Assembly (NCBI RefSeq): GCF_022397955.1
Contig: NZ_JAKEUQ010000023.1
Location: 1 to 64,000, forward strand
From: Vibrio sp. Isolate32
Lineage (GTDB): Bacteria; Pseudomonadota; Gammaproteobacteria; Enterobacterales; Vibrionaceae
Length of the DNA stretch: 64,000 nt
Direction of reading: 5' to 3'
The notes below the pieces were generated by a model. That model had not been told where the DNA came from, ran no database searches, and saw nothing but the letters and a program-made list of their open reading frames with translations. Made by a program: the position numbers and the translations under genes. This document shows, in pieces, positions 25,917 through 33,204 of this stretch (its first letter is position 1; each line of letters starts with the position of its first letter).

Positions 25917-26666
25917 ATGAATAACTGGATTAAGGCTGCAATTGCAGCTATCGCACTCTCTGCTGCTACTGTTCAAGCTGCGACTGAAGTTAAAGTCGGC
26001 ATGTCTGGTCGCTACTTCCCATTTACTTTTGTTAAACAAGACCAGCTACAAGGTTTTGAAGTGGATTTATGGGATGAGATCGGTAAACGCAACGATTACA
26101 AGGTTGAGTACGTGACAGCTAACTTCTCTGGTCTGTTTGGTCTTCTTGAAACGGGTCGAATCGATACCATTTCTAACCAAATTACAATGACGGATGCACG
26201 TAAAGCGAAATACCTATTCGCAGACCCATACGTAGTAGACGGCGCGCAAATTACCGTTCGTAAAGGTAATGACAGCATTAAGGGTATCGAAGACCTTGAT
26301 GGTAAGACGGTTGCGGTAAACCTAGGCTCGAACTTCGAACAACTGCTACGCAGCTACGATAAAGATGGCAAGATCAACGTAAAAACCTACGACACAGGTA
26401 TTGAGCACGATGTAGCCCTTGGCCGTGCCGATGCATTTGTTATGGATCGTCTGTCAGCACTAGAGCTTATCAAGAAGACGGGTCTACCATTACAGCTAGC
26501 AGGTCAGCCATTCGAAACAATTGAAAATGCTTGGCCTTTCGTAGACAACGATAACGGTAAGAAACTACAAGCCGAAGTAAACGAAGCATTAGCAGCAATG
26601 CGCGCAGATGGTACGCTAGAAAGTATCTCTCAGAAATGGTTTGGTGCGGACATTACTCAGAAGTAA
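25917..26666 (+). CDS. amino-acid ABC transporter, periplasmic substrate-binding protein
   Basis: A 249-residue family 3 extracellular solute-binding protein. The signal peptide MNNWIKAAIAAIALSAATVQA is probably cleaved after VQA, leaving TEVKVGMSGRYFPFTFV. The family pattern GFEVDLWDEIGKR and the lobe 2 segment LDGKTVAVNLGSNFEQLL are clear. The ATG at 25917 has AAGGAG 8 nt upstream; a longer frame from 25836 lacks one. It heads a transporter operon between dnaA and rpmH that is characteristic of vibrios (VC0010-VC0008 in V. cholerae, from memory). Closest named relatives are cystine or polar amino-acid binders, but the ligand cannot be read from sequence. Confidence 0.92.
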   Translation: MNNWIKAAIAAIALSAATVQAATEVKVGMSGRYFPFTFVKQDQLQGFEVDLWDEIGKRNDYKVEYVTANFSGLFGLLETGRIDTISNQITMTDARKAKYLFADPYVVDGAQITVRKGNDSIKGIEDLDGKTVAVNLGSNFEQLLRSYDKDGKINVKTYDTGIEHDVALGRADAFVMDRLSALELIKKTGLPLQLAGQPFETIENAWPFVDNDNGKKLQAEVNEALAAMRADGTLESISQKWFGADITQK

Positions 26667-26686
26667 TCACTCACTCTCCACTCAAG

Positions 26687-26715
26687 GCCCACTGCTTTAT
26701 ACAGCGGTGGGCTTT
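26687..26715 (+). terminator. intercistronic hairpin between binding protein and permease
   Basis: The stem GCCCACTGCT/AGCGGTGGGC (one G-T pair) is followed by TTTT. It probably terminates part of the transcripts, so that binding protein is made in excess of the membrane components, a common ABC-operon design. Confidence 0.8.
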
Positions 26716-26781
26716 TACTTTTATATCACTAATAAAAACGCTTGATATCACGCGGCTTCCAATAAAAATACGAGATAGATT

Positions 26782-27453
26782 ATGGGATTTGATTTTAACT
26801 ACATGCTAGAGCTGCTACCGATACTGTTGAAGTATCTTGGCACCACCATGGAGATGGCGATTTGGGGCTTGTTCTTTGCTCTGATCCTGTCTGTGATACT
26901 GGCAAACATTCGTGTGTTCAAAATCCCAGTACTCGACCAACTCAGCCAGCTGTATATTAGCTTCTTCCGTGGCACACCACTGTTGGTTCAGCTATTCCTC
27001 CTTTATTACGGCTTACCTCAGGTATTCCCGTGGATGGTTGGCTTAGATGCCTTCAGTGCTGCAGTCATTGGTTTAACCCTGCACTTTGCTGCTTACATGG
27101 CAGAAAGTATTCGCGCCGCGATTATCGGTATTGATCGCAGCCAGATGGAAGCGAGCCTTTCAGTAGGAATGACGACGAGCCAAGCGATGCGTCGAGTGAT
27201 CTTGCCGCAAGCAACCCGTGTCGCTCTGCCTTCTTTGATGAACTACTTCATCGATATGATCAAATCGACCTCACTTGCCTTTACGCTAGGCGTGGCTGAA
27301 ATTATGGCTAAGGCTCAAATGGAGGCATCTTCAAGCTTCCGTTTCTTCGAGGCTTTCTTAGCGGTTGCTCTTATTTACTGGGGCGTGGTGGTTATCCTCA
27401 CTCGTATTCAAATCTGGGCCGAAGTCAAACTGAATAAGGCATACGTACGATGA
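26782..27453 (+). CDS. amino-acid ABC transporter permease
   Basis: A 223-residue HisM/GlnP-type permease with five or so transmembrane helices. It has the N-terminal ISFFRGTPLLVQLFL segment and the cytoplasmic EAA loop (EASLSVGMTTSQAMRRVILPQA) that docks the ATPase. It resembles cystine/polar amino-acid permeases such as TcyL. It is preceded by an intercistronic hairpin and overlaps the ATPase gene by 4 bp (ATGA), so the two are translationally coupled. A single permease gene implies a homodimer. Confidence 0.93.
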   Translation: MGFDFNYMLELLPILLKYLGTTMEMAIWGLFFALILSVILANIRVFKIPVLDQLSQLYISFFRGTPLLVQLFLLYYGLPQVFPWMVGLDAFSAAVIGLTLHFAAYMAESIRAAIIGIDRSQMEASLSVGMTTSQAMRRVILPQATRVALPSLMNYFIDMIKSTSLAFTLGVAEIMAKAQMEASSSFRFFEAFLAVALIYWGVVVILTRIQIWAEVKLNKAYVR

Positions 27454-28187
27454 TCAAATTACAAAATATCCACAAGCACTTTGGTGACACCGAAGTTCTC
27501 AAAGGGATCGACCTAGAAATCAAGCAAGGTGAGATCATTGTTATCATAGGTTCGAGTGGTACCGGTAAGTCGACACTACTGCGCTGTGTGAACTTTCTTG
27601 AGCAAGCCGACCAAGGCACGATCTCGATTGATGACATCAAAGTCGATGCCCAAAAGCACACGAAAGCAGAAGTGCTGGCACTGCGACGTAAGACCGGCTT
27701 TGTTTTCCAAAACTATGCCCTATTTGCTCACCAAACCGCCAAGCAGAACATTGCTGAAGGTTTGATTACAGTGCGTGGTTGGAAGAAGCTGCAAGCCTAT
27801 GAAAAAGCACAACAAATACTTGATAATATCGGCCTAGGTGACAAAGCAGATAGCTACCCAGCTGCGCTTTCTGGTGGTCAGCAGCAACGTGTCGGTATTG
27901 GCCGTGCTATGGCACTCCAACCAGAGCTTTTACTGTTCGATGAGCCAACTTCGGCGCTGGATCCTGAGTGGGTTGGCGAGGTACTTAACCTAATGAAAAA
28001 ATTGGCAAACCAGCATCAAACCATGCTGGTAGTTACCCACGAAATGCAGTTCGCTAGAGAGGTCGCAGACCGAGTGATCTTCATGGCTGAGGGCCATATT
28101 GTCGAGCAGGGATCTCCACAGGATATTTTTGGTAATCCACAAGATCCTAAATTAAAAAAATTCCTAAATAAGGTTGGGATCGACTAA
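27450..28187 (+). CDS. amino-acid ABC transporter ATP-binding protein
   Basis: A 245-residue ABC ATPase. Walker A is GSSGTGKST (near 34-42), the Q-loop is FVFQNYALF, the signature is LSGGQQQRVGIGRAMA, Walker B with the D-loop is LLLFDEPTSALDPEW and the H-loop is VVTHEM. The pattern is that of the polar amino-acid uptake ATPases (GlnQ/HisP/TcyN). It is the last gene of the transporter operon. No clear terminator follows, and the rpmH promoter starts 65 bp downstream. Confidence 0.95.
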   Translation: MIKLQNIHKHFGDTEVLKGIDLEIKQGEIIVIIGSSGTGKSTLLRCVNFLEQADQGTISIDDIKVDAQKHTKAEVLALRRKTGFVFQNYALFAHQTAKQNIAEGLITVRGWKKLQAYEKAQQILDNIGLGDKADSYPAALSGGQQQRVGIGRAMALQPELLLFDEPTSALDPEWVGEVLNLMKKLANQHQTMLVVTHEMQFAREVADRVIFMAEGHIVEQGSPQDIFGNPQDPKLKKFLNKVGID

Positions 28188-28252
28188 GGATCCTTGTGAT
28201 TTTAGTTATTCTACGTATAATCCCCCGACCGGAATTTTAGTTAACCCAATCA

Positions 28253-28281
28253 TTGACACTTTTTGTGACAGTGATTACAAT
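28253..28281 (+). promoter_or_regulatory. rpmH-rnpA promoter
   Basis: The -35 TTGACA (28253-28258), a 17-bp spacer and -10 TACAAT (28276-28281) form a near-consensus sigma-70 promoter. A hairpin CGCCTCT/AGAGGCG (28284-28303) begins at once in the transcript, followed by a T-rich stretch, within a leader of about 105 nt before rpmH. This may stabilise or attenuate the transcript. Confidence 0.85.
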
Positions 28282-28393
28282 TCCGCCTCTTTGTTGAGAG
28301 GCGTCGGTTTTCCTTTCTTATATAAAGAAGAGAAAAAATGCCCACGCCGGGTTTAACAAAAACCTAAAACTACTGATCAGTAAGGTAATTACA

Positions 28394-28528
28394 ATGAAAC
28401 GCACTTTTCAACCTACAGTTCTAAAGCGTAAGCGTACTCACGGTTTCCGTGCTCGCATGGCTACTAAGAACGGTCGCGCAACAATCAATGCACGTCGTGC
28501 AAAAGGCCGTAAGCGTCTTTCTAAGTAA
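28394..28528 (+). CDS. rpmH: 50S ribosomal protein L34
   Basis: A 44-residue, strongly basic ribosomal protein starting MKRTFQPTVLKRKRTHGFR and ending GRKRLSK, matching bacterial L34 along its length. It stabilises 23S rRNA near the tunnel exit region. AAGGT lies 9 nt before the ATG. It is the first gene of rpmH-rnpA-yidD-yidC, an order conserved in most bacteria. Confidence 0.98.
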   Translation: MKRTFQPTVLKRKRTHGFRARMATKNGRATINARRAKGRKRLSK

Positions 28529-28540
28529 TCTTTGATTATT

Positions 28541-28897
28541 TTGAATAAGCTAGCCTTCGGTCGGGAGTTACGCTTGTTAACTCCCGAACATTATCAAAAT
28601 GTCTTCAAGCAAGCTCATCGAGCTGGCTCTCCTCATTTCACCATCATTGCTCGAAATAACTCTCTTTCAAATCCTCGTCTTGGATTAGCCGTTCCGAAAA
28701 AGCAGATTAAAACCGCCGTGGGTCGTAACCGATTCAAGCGTCTTACTCGTGAAAGCTTTCGTAACACTCAACACAAACTTCCTAACAAAGATTTTGTTGT
28801 AATCGCTAAGAAGAGCGCGCAAGATTTAAGCAATGAAGAAATGTTCAAGCTACTCGACAAATTATGGCTTCGCCTGTCTCGCCCTTCGCGTGGATAG
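28541..28897 (+). CDS. rnpA: ribonuclease P protein component
   Basis: Protein cofactor of RNase P, which with the RnpB RNA trims tRNA 5' leaders. It has 118 residues from the TTG at 28541 (reading MNKLAFGRELRLLTPEHY); a TTG at 28532 would add three residues. The first gives the usual family length. The RNA-binding signature RNRFKRLTRESFR is at about residues 67-79. It starts 12 nt after rpmH, and its 3' end overlaps yidD by 34 bp. A rare TTG start without a strong ribosome binding site suggests coupling to rpmH and low expression. Confidence 0.95.
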   Translation: MNKLAFGRELRLLTPEHYQNVFKQAHRAGSPHFTIIARNNSLSNPRLGLAVPKKQIKTAVGRNRFKRLTRESFRNTQHKLPNKDFVVIAKKSAQDLSNEEMFKLLDKLWLRLSRPSRG

Positions 28898-29121
28898 CGC
28901 TAATACCCATCTATTTTTATAGATGGTTTATTAGTCCACTCATCGGCCCACGCTGCCGATTTACTCCAACCTGCTCTTTATATGCGATAGAAGCGTTGAA
29001 AGCTCACGGTTTTGTAAAAGGGTGTTGGTTATCAGGCAAACGTCTATTAAAATGCCATCCTTTGAACGAAGGGGGCTTTGACCCCGTTCCACCAGTCCAA
29101 AAACAAGACAGAGATAAATAA
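28864..29121 (+). CDS. yidD: membrane protein insertion efficiency factor YidD
   Basis: An 85-residue member of the YidD/DUF37 family, peripheral on the inner membrane and assisting YidC-dependent insertion. The conserved block RCRFTPTCSLYAIEALKAHG (residues 30-49) and HPLNEGGFDPVP near the C-terminus are diagnostic, with an amphipathic N-terminus. The overlap with rnpA and a 2-nt gap to yidC are typical of this operon. Confidence 0.95.
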   Translation: MASPVSPFAWIALIPIYFYRWFISPLIGPRCRFTPTCSLYAIEALKAHGFVKGCWLSGKRLLKCHPLNEGGFDPVPPVQKQDRDK

Positions 29122-29123
29122 CG

Positions 29124-30746
29124 ATGGATTCTCAACGTAATATCCTGTTAATCGCATTGGCTTTGGTTTCTTTCCTACTGTTCCAACAATGGAACGTAGC
29201 TAAGAACCCAGCTCCACAAGCGGTTGAGCAGGCACAATCTGGCAGCACCCTACCAGCGCCATCTTATGCAGATGATCTAGACCCGGCTCCTGGTCAAATT
29301 GCTTCTTCTGCAAAAACTATCACAGTGACCACTGATGTACTGACTCTGTCAATTGATACGGTTGGTGGTGATGTTGTGAAAGCAAACCTAAATGATTACT
29401 CAGCTGAGTTCGATTCTAAAGAGAGCTTTGTTCTTCTTAAGAATGAACCAGGCCACCAATTTATCGCTCAAAGCGGTCTAGTTGGTCCTCAAGGTATCGA
29501 CCTTAGCAGCACAAACCGCCCTAGCTACACGGTTTCATCAGACAGCTTCACGCTAGCTGACGGTCAGGATGAACTACGCATCCCAATGACTTACCAAGCG
29601 AACGGCCTAGATTACACAAAAACATTCATCCTTAAGCGCGGCAGCTACGCGATTGACGTTGAATATGATGTAGTCAACAACTCTGGCAACAACGCGACAT
29701 TCGGTATGTACGCTCACCTACGTCAAAACGTTATGGATGACGGCGGTAGCCTCACAATGCCAACTTACCGTGGTGGTGCTTACTCTACGGAAGACACGCG
29801 TTACAAGAAATACAGCTTCGACGACATGCAAGATCGCAACCTGTCTCTTAACCTAGCAAACGGTCAAGGTTGGGCAGCGATGATTCAGCACTACTTTGCA
29901 AGTGCTTGGATCCCACGCAACGAAGCAGGCAGCAACCTTTACACTCGCGTAATTGGTAACCTGGGCGATATCGGTGTTCGTATGCCGAACAAAACCATCG
30001 CTAACGGTGACGAAGCAAGCTTTAAAGCAACGCTTTGGGTTGGTCCTAAACTTCAAGACCAAATGGCAGCAACTGCACCAAACCTAGACTTGGTAGTAGA
30101 TTACGGCTGGCTATGGTTCATTGCTAAACCACTTCATACTCTGCTTTCGTTCATTCAAGGCTTTGTATCGAACTGGGGTGTGGCAATCATCATCCTAACT
30201 TTCATCGTTCGTGGTGCTATGTACCCACTAACGAAAGCTCAGTACACGTCTATGGCGAAAATGCGCATGCTTCAGCCTAAGCTGACTGCAATGCGTGAGC
30301 GTATCGGCGACGACCGTCAACGCATGAGCCAAGAAATGATGGAGCTTTACAAGAAAGAGAAAGTAAACCCACTAGGTGGCTGTTTACCTATCCTTCTGCA
30401 AATGCCTATCTTCATTTCGCTATACTGGGCACTAATGGAGTCTGTTGAACTGCGTCACTCACCGTTCTTCGGTTGGATTACTGACCTTTCAGCGCAAGAT
30501 CCATACTACATCTTGCCACTTCTGATGGGTGCTTCAATGTTCCTAATCCAGAAGATGAGCCCGACAACTGTAACGGATCCAATGCAGCAGAAGATCATGA
30601 CCTTTATGCCGGTTATGTTCACATTCTTCTTCCTGTTCTTCCCTTCAGGTCTGGTTCTTTACTGGCTAGTATCGAACATCGTAACTCTGATTCAGCAAAC
30701 GCTTATCTACCGCGCACTGGAAAAGAAAGGCTTACATTCTAAGTAA
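29124..30746 (+). CDS. yidC: membrane protein insertase YidC
   Basis: Inserts and folds inner-membrane proteins alone or with SecYEG; a substrate is the c subunit of ATP synthase, whose gene is in this window. The protein has 540 residues (E. coli 548). An N-terminal transmembrane anchor (about 6-20) precedes a large periplasmic domain (to about 325). The conserved five-helix core has WGVAIIILTFIVRGAMYPL carrying the key groove arginine, the cytoplasmic hairpin with MQELYKKEKVNPLGGCLP-like sequence, and a C-terminal basic tail (RALEKKGLHSK). It ends the rpmH operon, with a strong terminator 25 bp later. Confidence 0.97.
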   Translation: MDSQRNILLIALALVSFLLFQQWNVAKNPAPQAVEQAQSGSTLPAPSYADDLDPAPGQIASSAKTITVTTDVLTLSIDTVGGDVVKANLNDYSAEFDSKESFVLLKNEPGHQFIAQSGLVGPQGIDLSSTNRPSYTVSSDSFTLADGQDELRIPMTYQANGLDYTKTFILKRGSYAIDVEYDVVNNSGNNATFGMYAHLRQNVMDDGGSLTMPTYRGGAYSTEDTRYKKYSFDDMQDRNLSLNLANGQGWAAMIQHYFASAWIPRNEAGSNLYTRVIGNLGDIGVRMPNKTIANGDEASFKATLWVGPKLQDQMAATAPNLDLVVDYGWLWFIAKPLHTLLSFIQGFVSNWGVAIIILTFIVRGAMYPLTKAQYTSMAKMRMLQPKLTAMRERIGDDRQRMSQEMMELYKKEKVNPLGGCLPILLQMPIFISLYWALMESVELRHSPFFGWITDLSAQDPYYILPLLMGASMFLIQKMSPTTVTDPMQQKIMTFMPVMFTFFFLFFPSGLVLYWLVSNIVTLIQQTLIYRALEKKGLHSK

Positions 30747-30770
30747 GTTCGATAATAGAAAGAGCTAAAG

Positions 30771-30797
30771 AAAGGCGACCTTTTGGTCGCCTTTTTG
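30771..30797 (+). terminator. intrinsic terminator of rpmH-rnpA-yidD-yidC
   Basis: AAAGGCGACC/GGTCGCCTTT stem with a TTTT loop, then TT. The stem is identical to that of the atp operon terminator at 44578. Confidence 0.93.
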
Positions 30798-30875
30798 TTT
30801 TTAGCTGATTACAATTCAGCTAATTGATTAATCGTGAATGCCCTTTTTGGCGTTCGCATGCTAGCAGGCACAACT

Positions 30876-32237
30876 ATGACTACAGATACGATTGTTGCTC
30901 AAGCCACCGCGCCCGGCCGTGGTGGCGTCGGTATTATCCGCGTTTCCGGCCCATTAGCGACTCAGGTTGCCCTAGAAGTAACAGGAAAAACACTTAAGCC
31001 TCGCTACGCTGAGTACCTACCTTTTAAATCTGCCGATGGCATCGAGATCGACCAAGGTATCGCGTTCTACTTCCCTAACCCGCACTCTTTTACCGGCGAA
31101 GACGTTCTAGAGCTTCAAGGTCACGGCGGCCCAGTGGTTATGGACATGCTCATCAAGCGCATCCTAGGCATATCAGGTGTGCGTGCTGCTCGTCCTGGTG
31201 AGTTCTCTGAGCGTGCGTTCTTGAACGACAAGATGGACTTAACCCAAGCTGAAGCGATTGCTGACTTGATTGATGCAAGCTCAGAAGAAGCGGCTAAATC
31301 CGCACTGCAATCTCTTCAAGGTGAGTTCTCAAAACGCATTAACACCCTAGTCGATTCGCTGATTCACCTGCGTATCTATGTTGAAGCGGCTATCGACTTC
31401 CCAGAAGAAGAGATCGACTTTCTGGCAGACGGTAAAGTAAGTGCTGACTTACAGGCTATCATCGATAACCTAGAGGCAGTACGCCAAGAAGCCAACCAAG
31501 GTGCCATCATGCGTGAAGGCATGAAGGTGGTGATTGCAGGTCGCCCAAATGCCGGGAAATCTAGCCTACTGAACGCGCTGTCAGGCAAAGAATCGGCAAT
31601 CGTGACTGATATTGCTGGTACCACACGTGATGTACTGCGAGAACACATCCATATTGATGGCATGCCACTGCATATTATCGATACCGCTGGCCTGCGTGAT
31701 GCTTCCGATGAAGTCGAAAAAATCGGTATTGAACGTGCTTGGGAAGAAATAGCTCAGGCAGACCGAGTCCTATTTATGGTGGATGGCACTACAACCGATG
31801 CAACTGACCCGAAAGATATCTGGCCAGATTTCGTTGATCGTTTGCCAAATAACATTGGGATGACCGTCATTCGTAACAAAGCGGATCAAACCAATGAAGA
31901 GCTCGGGATTTGCCACGTAAACGATCCAACTCTGATTCGCTTATCAGCAAAGACAAGTCAAGGCGTAGATGCCCTACGCAGCCATCTAAAAGAGTGTATG
32001 GGCTTTGCTGGTGGTCATGAAGGTGGCTTTATGGCTCGCCGTCGTCACTTAGATGCTCTTGAGCGTGCCTCAGAGCACCTCGATATCGGCCAGCAGCAAC
32101 TTGAAGGCTACATGGCGGGTGAAATCTTGGCGGAAGAGCTTCGTATCACTCAGCAACACCTTAATGAGATCACGGGCGAATTCAGCTCAGACGATCTCTT
32201 GGGGCGTATCTTCTCTTCATTCTGTATTGGTAAATAA
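30876..32237 (+). CDS. mnmE: tRNA uridine-5-carboxymethylaminomethyl modification GTPase
   Basis: With MnmG forms the complex that adds cmnm5 to wobble uridines of tRNA, using methylene-tetrahydrofolate and GTP. It has 453 residues from MTTDTIVAQATAPGRGGVG, the V. cholerae start; earlier in-frame ATG and GTG codons would add up to 14 residues without family support. The N-terminal folate domain occupies 1-118, a helical domain surrounds the G domain, Walker A is GRPNAGKS (222-229), and the switch DTAGLRD is present. The C-terminal CIGK with the essential cysteine is at 450-453. Its partner mnmG lies just across oriC. Confidence 0.97.
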   Translation: MTTDTIVAQATAPGRGGVGIIRVSGPLATQVALEVTGKTLKPRYAEYLPFKSADGIEIDQGIAFYFPNPHSFTGEDVLELQGHGGPVVMDMLIKRILGISGVRAARPGEFSERAFLNDKMDLTQAEAIADLIDASSEEAAKSALQSLQGEFSKRINTLVDSLIHLRIYVEAAIDFPEEEIDFLADGKVSADLQAIIDNLEAVRQEANQGAIMREGMKVVIAGRPNAGKSSLLNALSGKESAIVTDIAGTTRDVLREHIHIDGMPLHIIDTAGLRDASDEVEKIGIERAWEEIAQADRVLFMVDGTTTDATDPKDIWPDFVDRLPNNIGMTVIRNKADQTNEELGICHVNDPTLIRLSAKTSQGVDALRSHLKECMGFAGGHEGGFMARRRHLDALERASEHLDIGQQQLEGYMAGEILAEELRITQQHLNEITGEFSSDDLLGRIFSSFCIGK

Positions 32238-32243
32238 CCCAAG

Positions 32244-32269
32244 AAGGCTGGCTGATGCCGGCCTTTTTC
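32244..32269 (+). terminator. intrinsic terminator of mnmE
   Basis: AAGGCTGGC/GCCGGCCTT stem (one G-T pair) with a TGAT loop, then TTT. It lies directly after the mnmE stop and just before the mioC ribosome binding site. Confidence 0.85.
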
Positions 32270-32287
32270 TTTAGTAAGGACAGCTTA

Positions 32288-32722
32288 ATGATCCACATTA
32301 TTACAGGTAGCACCTTGGGTGGCGCTGAATACGTTGGCGATCACCTTAATGATCTTCTAGAAGAACAAGGCCATGAGATAACGCTACACAACCAGCCTGA
32401 ATACAATGATATTCCTCAGCAAGGCTTCTGGTTAGTAGTGACCTCGACCCATGGCGCCGGTGAATTCCCTGACAATATCAAGCCATTCATTGCCGATCTG
32501 ACAGATCACACACCTCAACTCGATAAGGTTCGCTTTGCAGTAATTGCCATTGGTGATTCAAGCTACGACACCTTCTGCGCAGCAGGCCAAGCCGCTCATG
32601 AGTTATTAACAAAACTTGGCGGTCAGGCAATTTCTGACTATTTTACCATCGATGTATTGGAGACTCAGGTCCCTGAAGACGCTGCAGAAGAATGGTTTAG
32701 CGATCATAGTGACCAATTTTAA
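32288..32722 (+). CDS. mioC: flavodoxin-like protein MioC
   Basis: A 144-residue FMN-binding flavodoxin (E. coli 147). The FMN phosphate loop is GSTLGGAEYVGDHL (near 6-19), with the TSTHGAGEFPDN loop and VIAIGDSSYDTFCAAG also in place. E. coli MioC supports biotin synthase activity in vitro. The start at 32288 has AAGGA 8 nt upstream. The gene points directly into oriC; a strong terminator stands between them, which would limit transcription through the origin. In E. coli mioC transcription is regulated by DnaA and influences oriC. Confidence 0.95.
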   Translation: MIHIITGSTLGGAEYVGDHLNDLLEEQGHEITLHNQPEYNDIPQQGFWLVVTSTHGAGEFPDNIKPFIADLTDHTPQLDKVRFAVIAIGDSSYDTFCAAGQAAHELLTKLGGQAISDYFTIDVLETQVPEDAAEEWFSDHSDQF

Positions 32723-32736
32723 TACTCTCTTCTCAT

Positions 32737-32766
32737 AAAAAAGCGGCTTTTGCCGCTTTTTTTGTG
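32737..32766 (+). terminator. intrinsic terminator between mioC and oriC
   Basis: AAAAAAGCGGC/GCCGCTTTTTTT stem with a TTTT loop. It separates mioC from the first DnaA box at 32782. Confidence 0.93.
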
Positions 32767-32769
32767 CCT

Positions 32770-33105
32770 GAATATTGAGATTGTGAATAACTTTTTGGGG
32801 TAAAAACCGAAAATTAGCCATTTATCTTCAAGATCTTTTGTGGATAAGATCATACATATTCGGTGATTAACCTATAGTTATCCAAAGAACAAGTTTTACA
32901 GCGATTTACCCCTGTGAATAAGTAGCCATTTTGATCCCAGCTAATCCTCATCCTGATCAAAGTTAGATCACATCATTTGATCTTAAAAAGATCCATGATC
33001 TCGTTGATCATTTCCGACTTATCCACAGATCGCATCGTTCCTAATAATAGATCCAATAAAAGATCTCTTTAAAGATCTTATCTATATTAATTAAAAACAG
33101 CTTAA
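32770..33105. other. oriC: origin of replication of chromosome 1 (oriC)
   Basis: Read from mnmG towards mioC, the region follows E. coli oriC element by element. Three adjoining 13-mers starting GATCT lie at 33065-33077, 33053-33065 and 33041-33053, repeated at exact 12-bp steps. They are followed by R1 TGTGGATAA (33019-33027), R2-like TTATTCACA (32913-32921), R3-like TTTGGATAA (32878-32886) and R4 TTATCCACA (32839-32847). A further TTATTCACA is at 32782-32790 on the mioC side. Thirteen GATC Dam/SeqA sites lie in the interval. AT-rich DNA at 33075-33105 extends the unwinding element next to mnmG. No gene is visible in 32723-33204. Confidence 0.95.
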
Positions 33106-33204
33106 TCGAAAAATTCCAAAAACGTTTTCTCAAGCTATGAAAACAGGTAGAATATCGCTCTTTTTTATCAATCTAGAAAACGTTTGAATACCTGAGGTCG
33201 GTTC

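Noticed and set aside
30834..30875. Upstream starts for mnmE
   Set aside because: Extra residues (MNALFGVRML...) are outside the family alignment as I know it; the start at 30876 gives the standard 453 residues.
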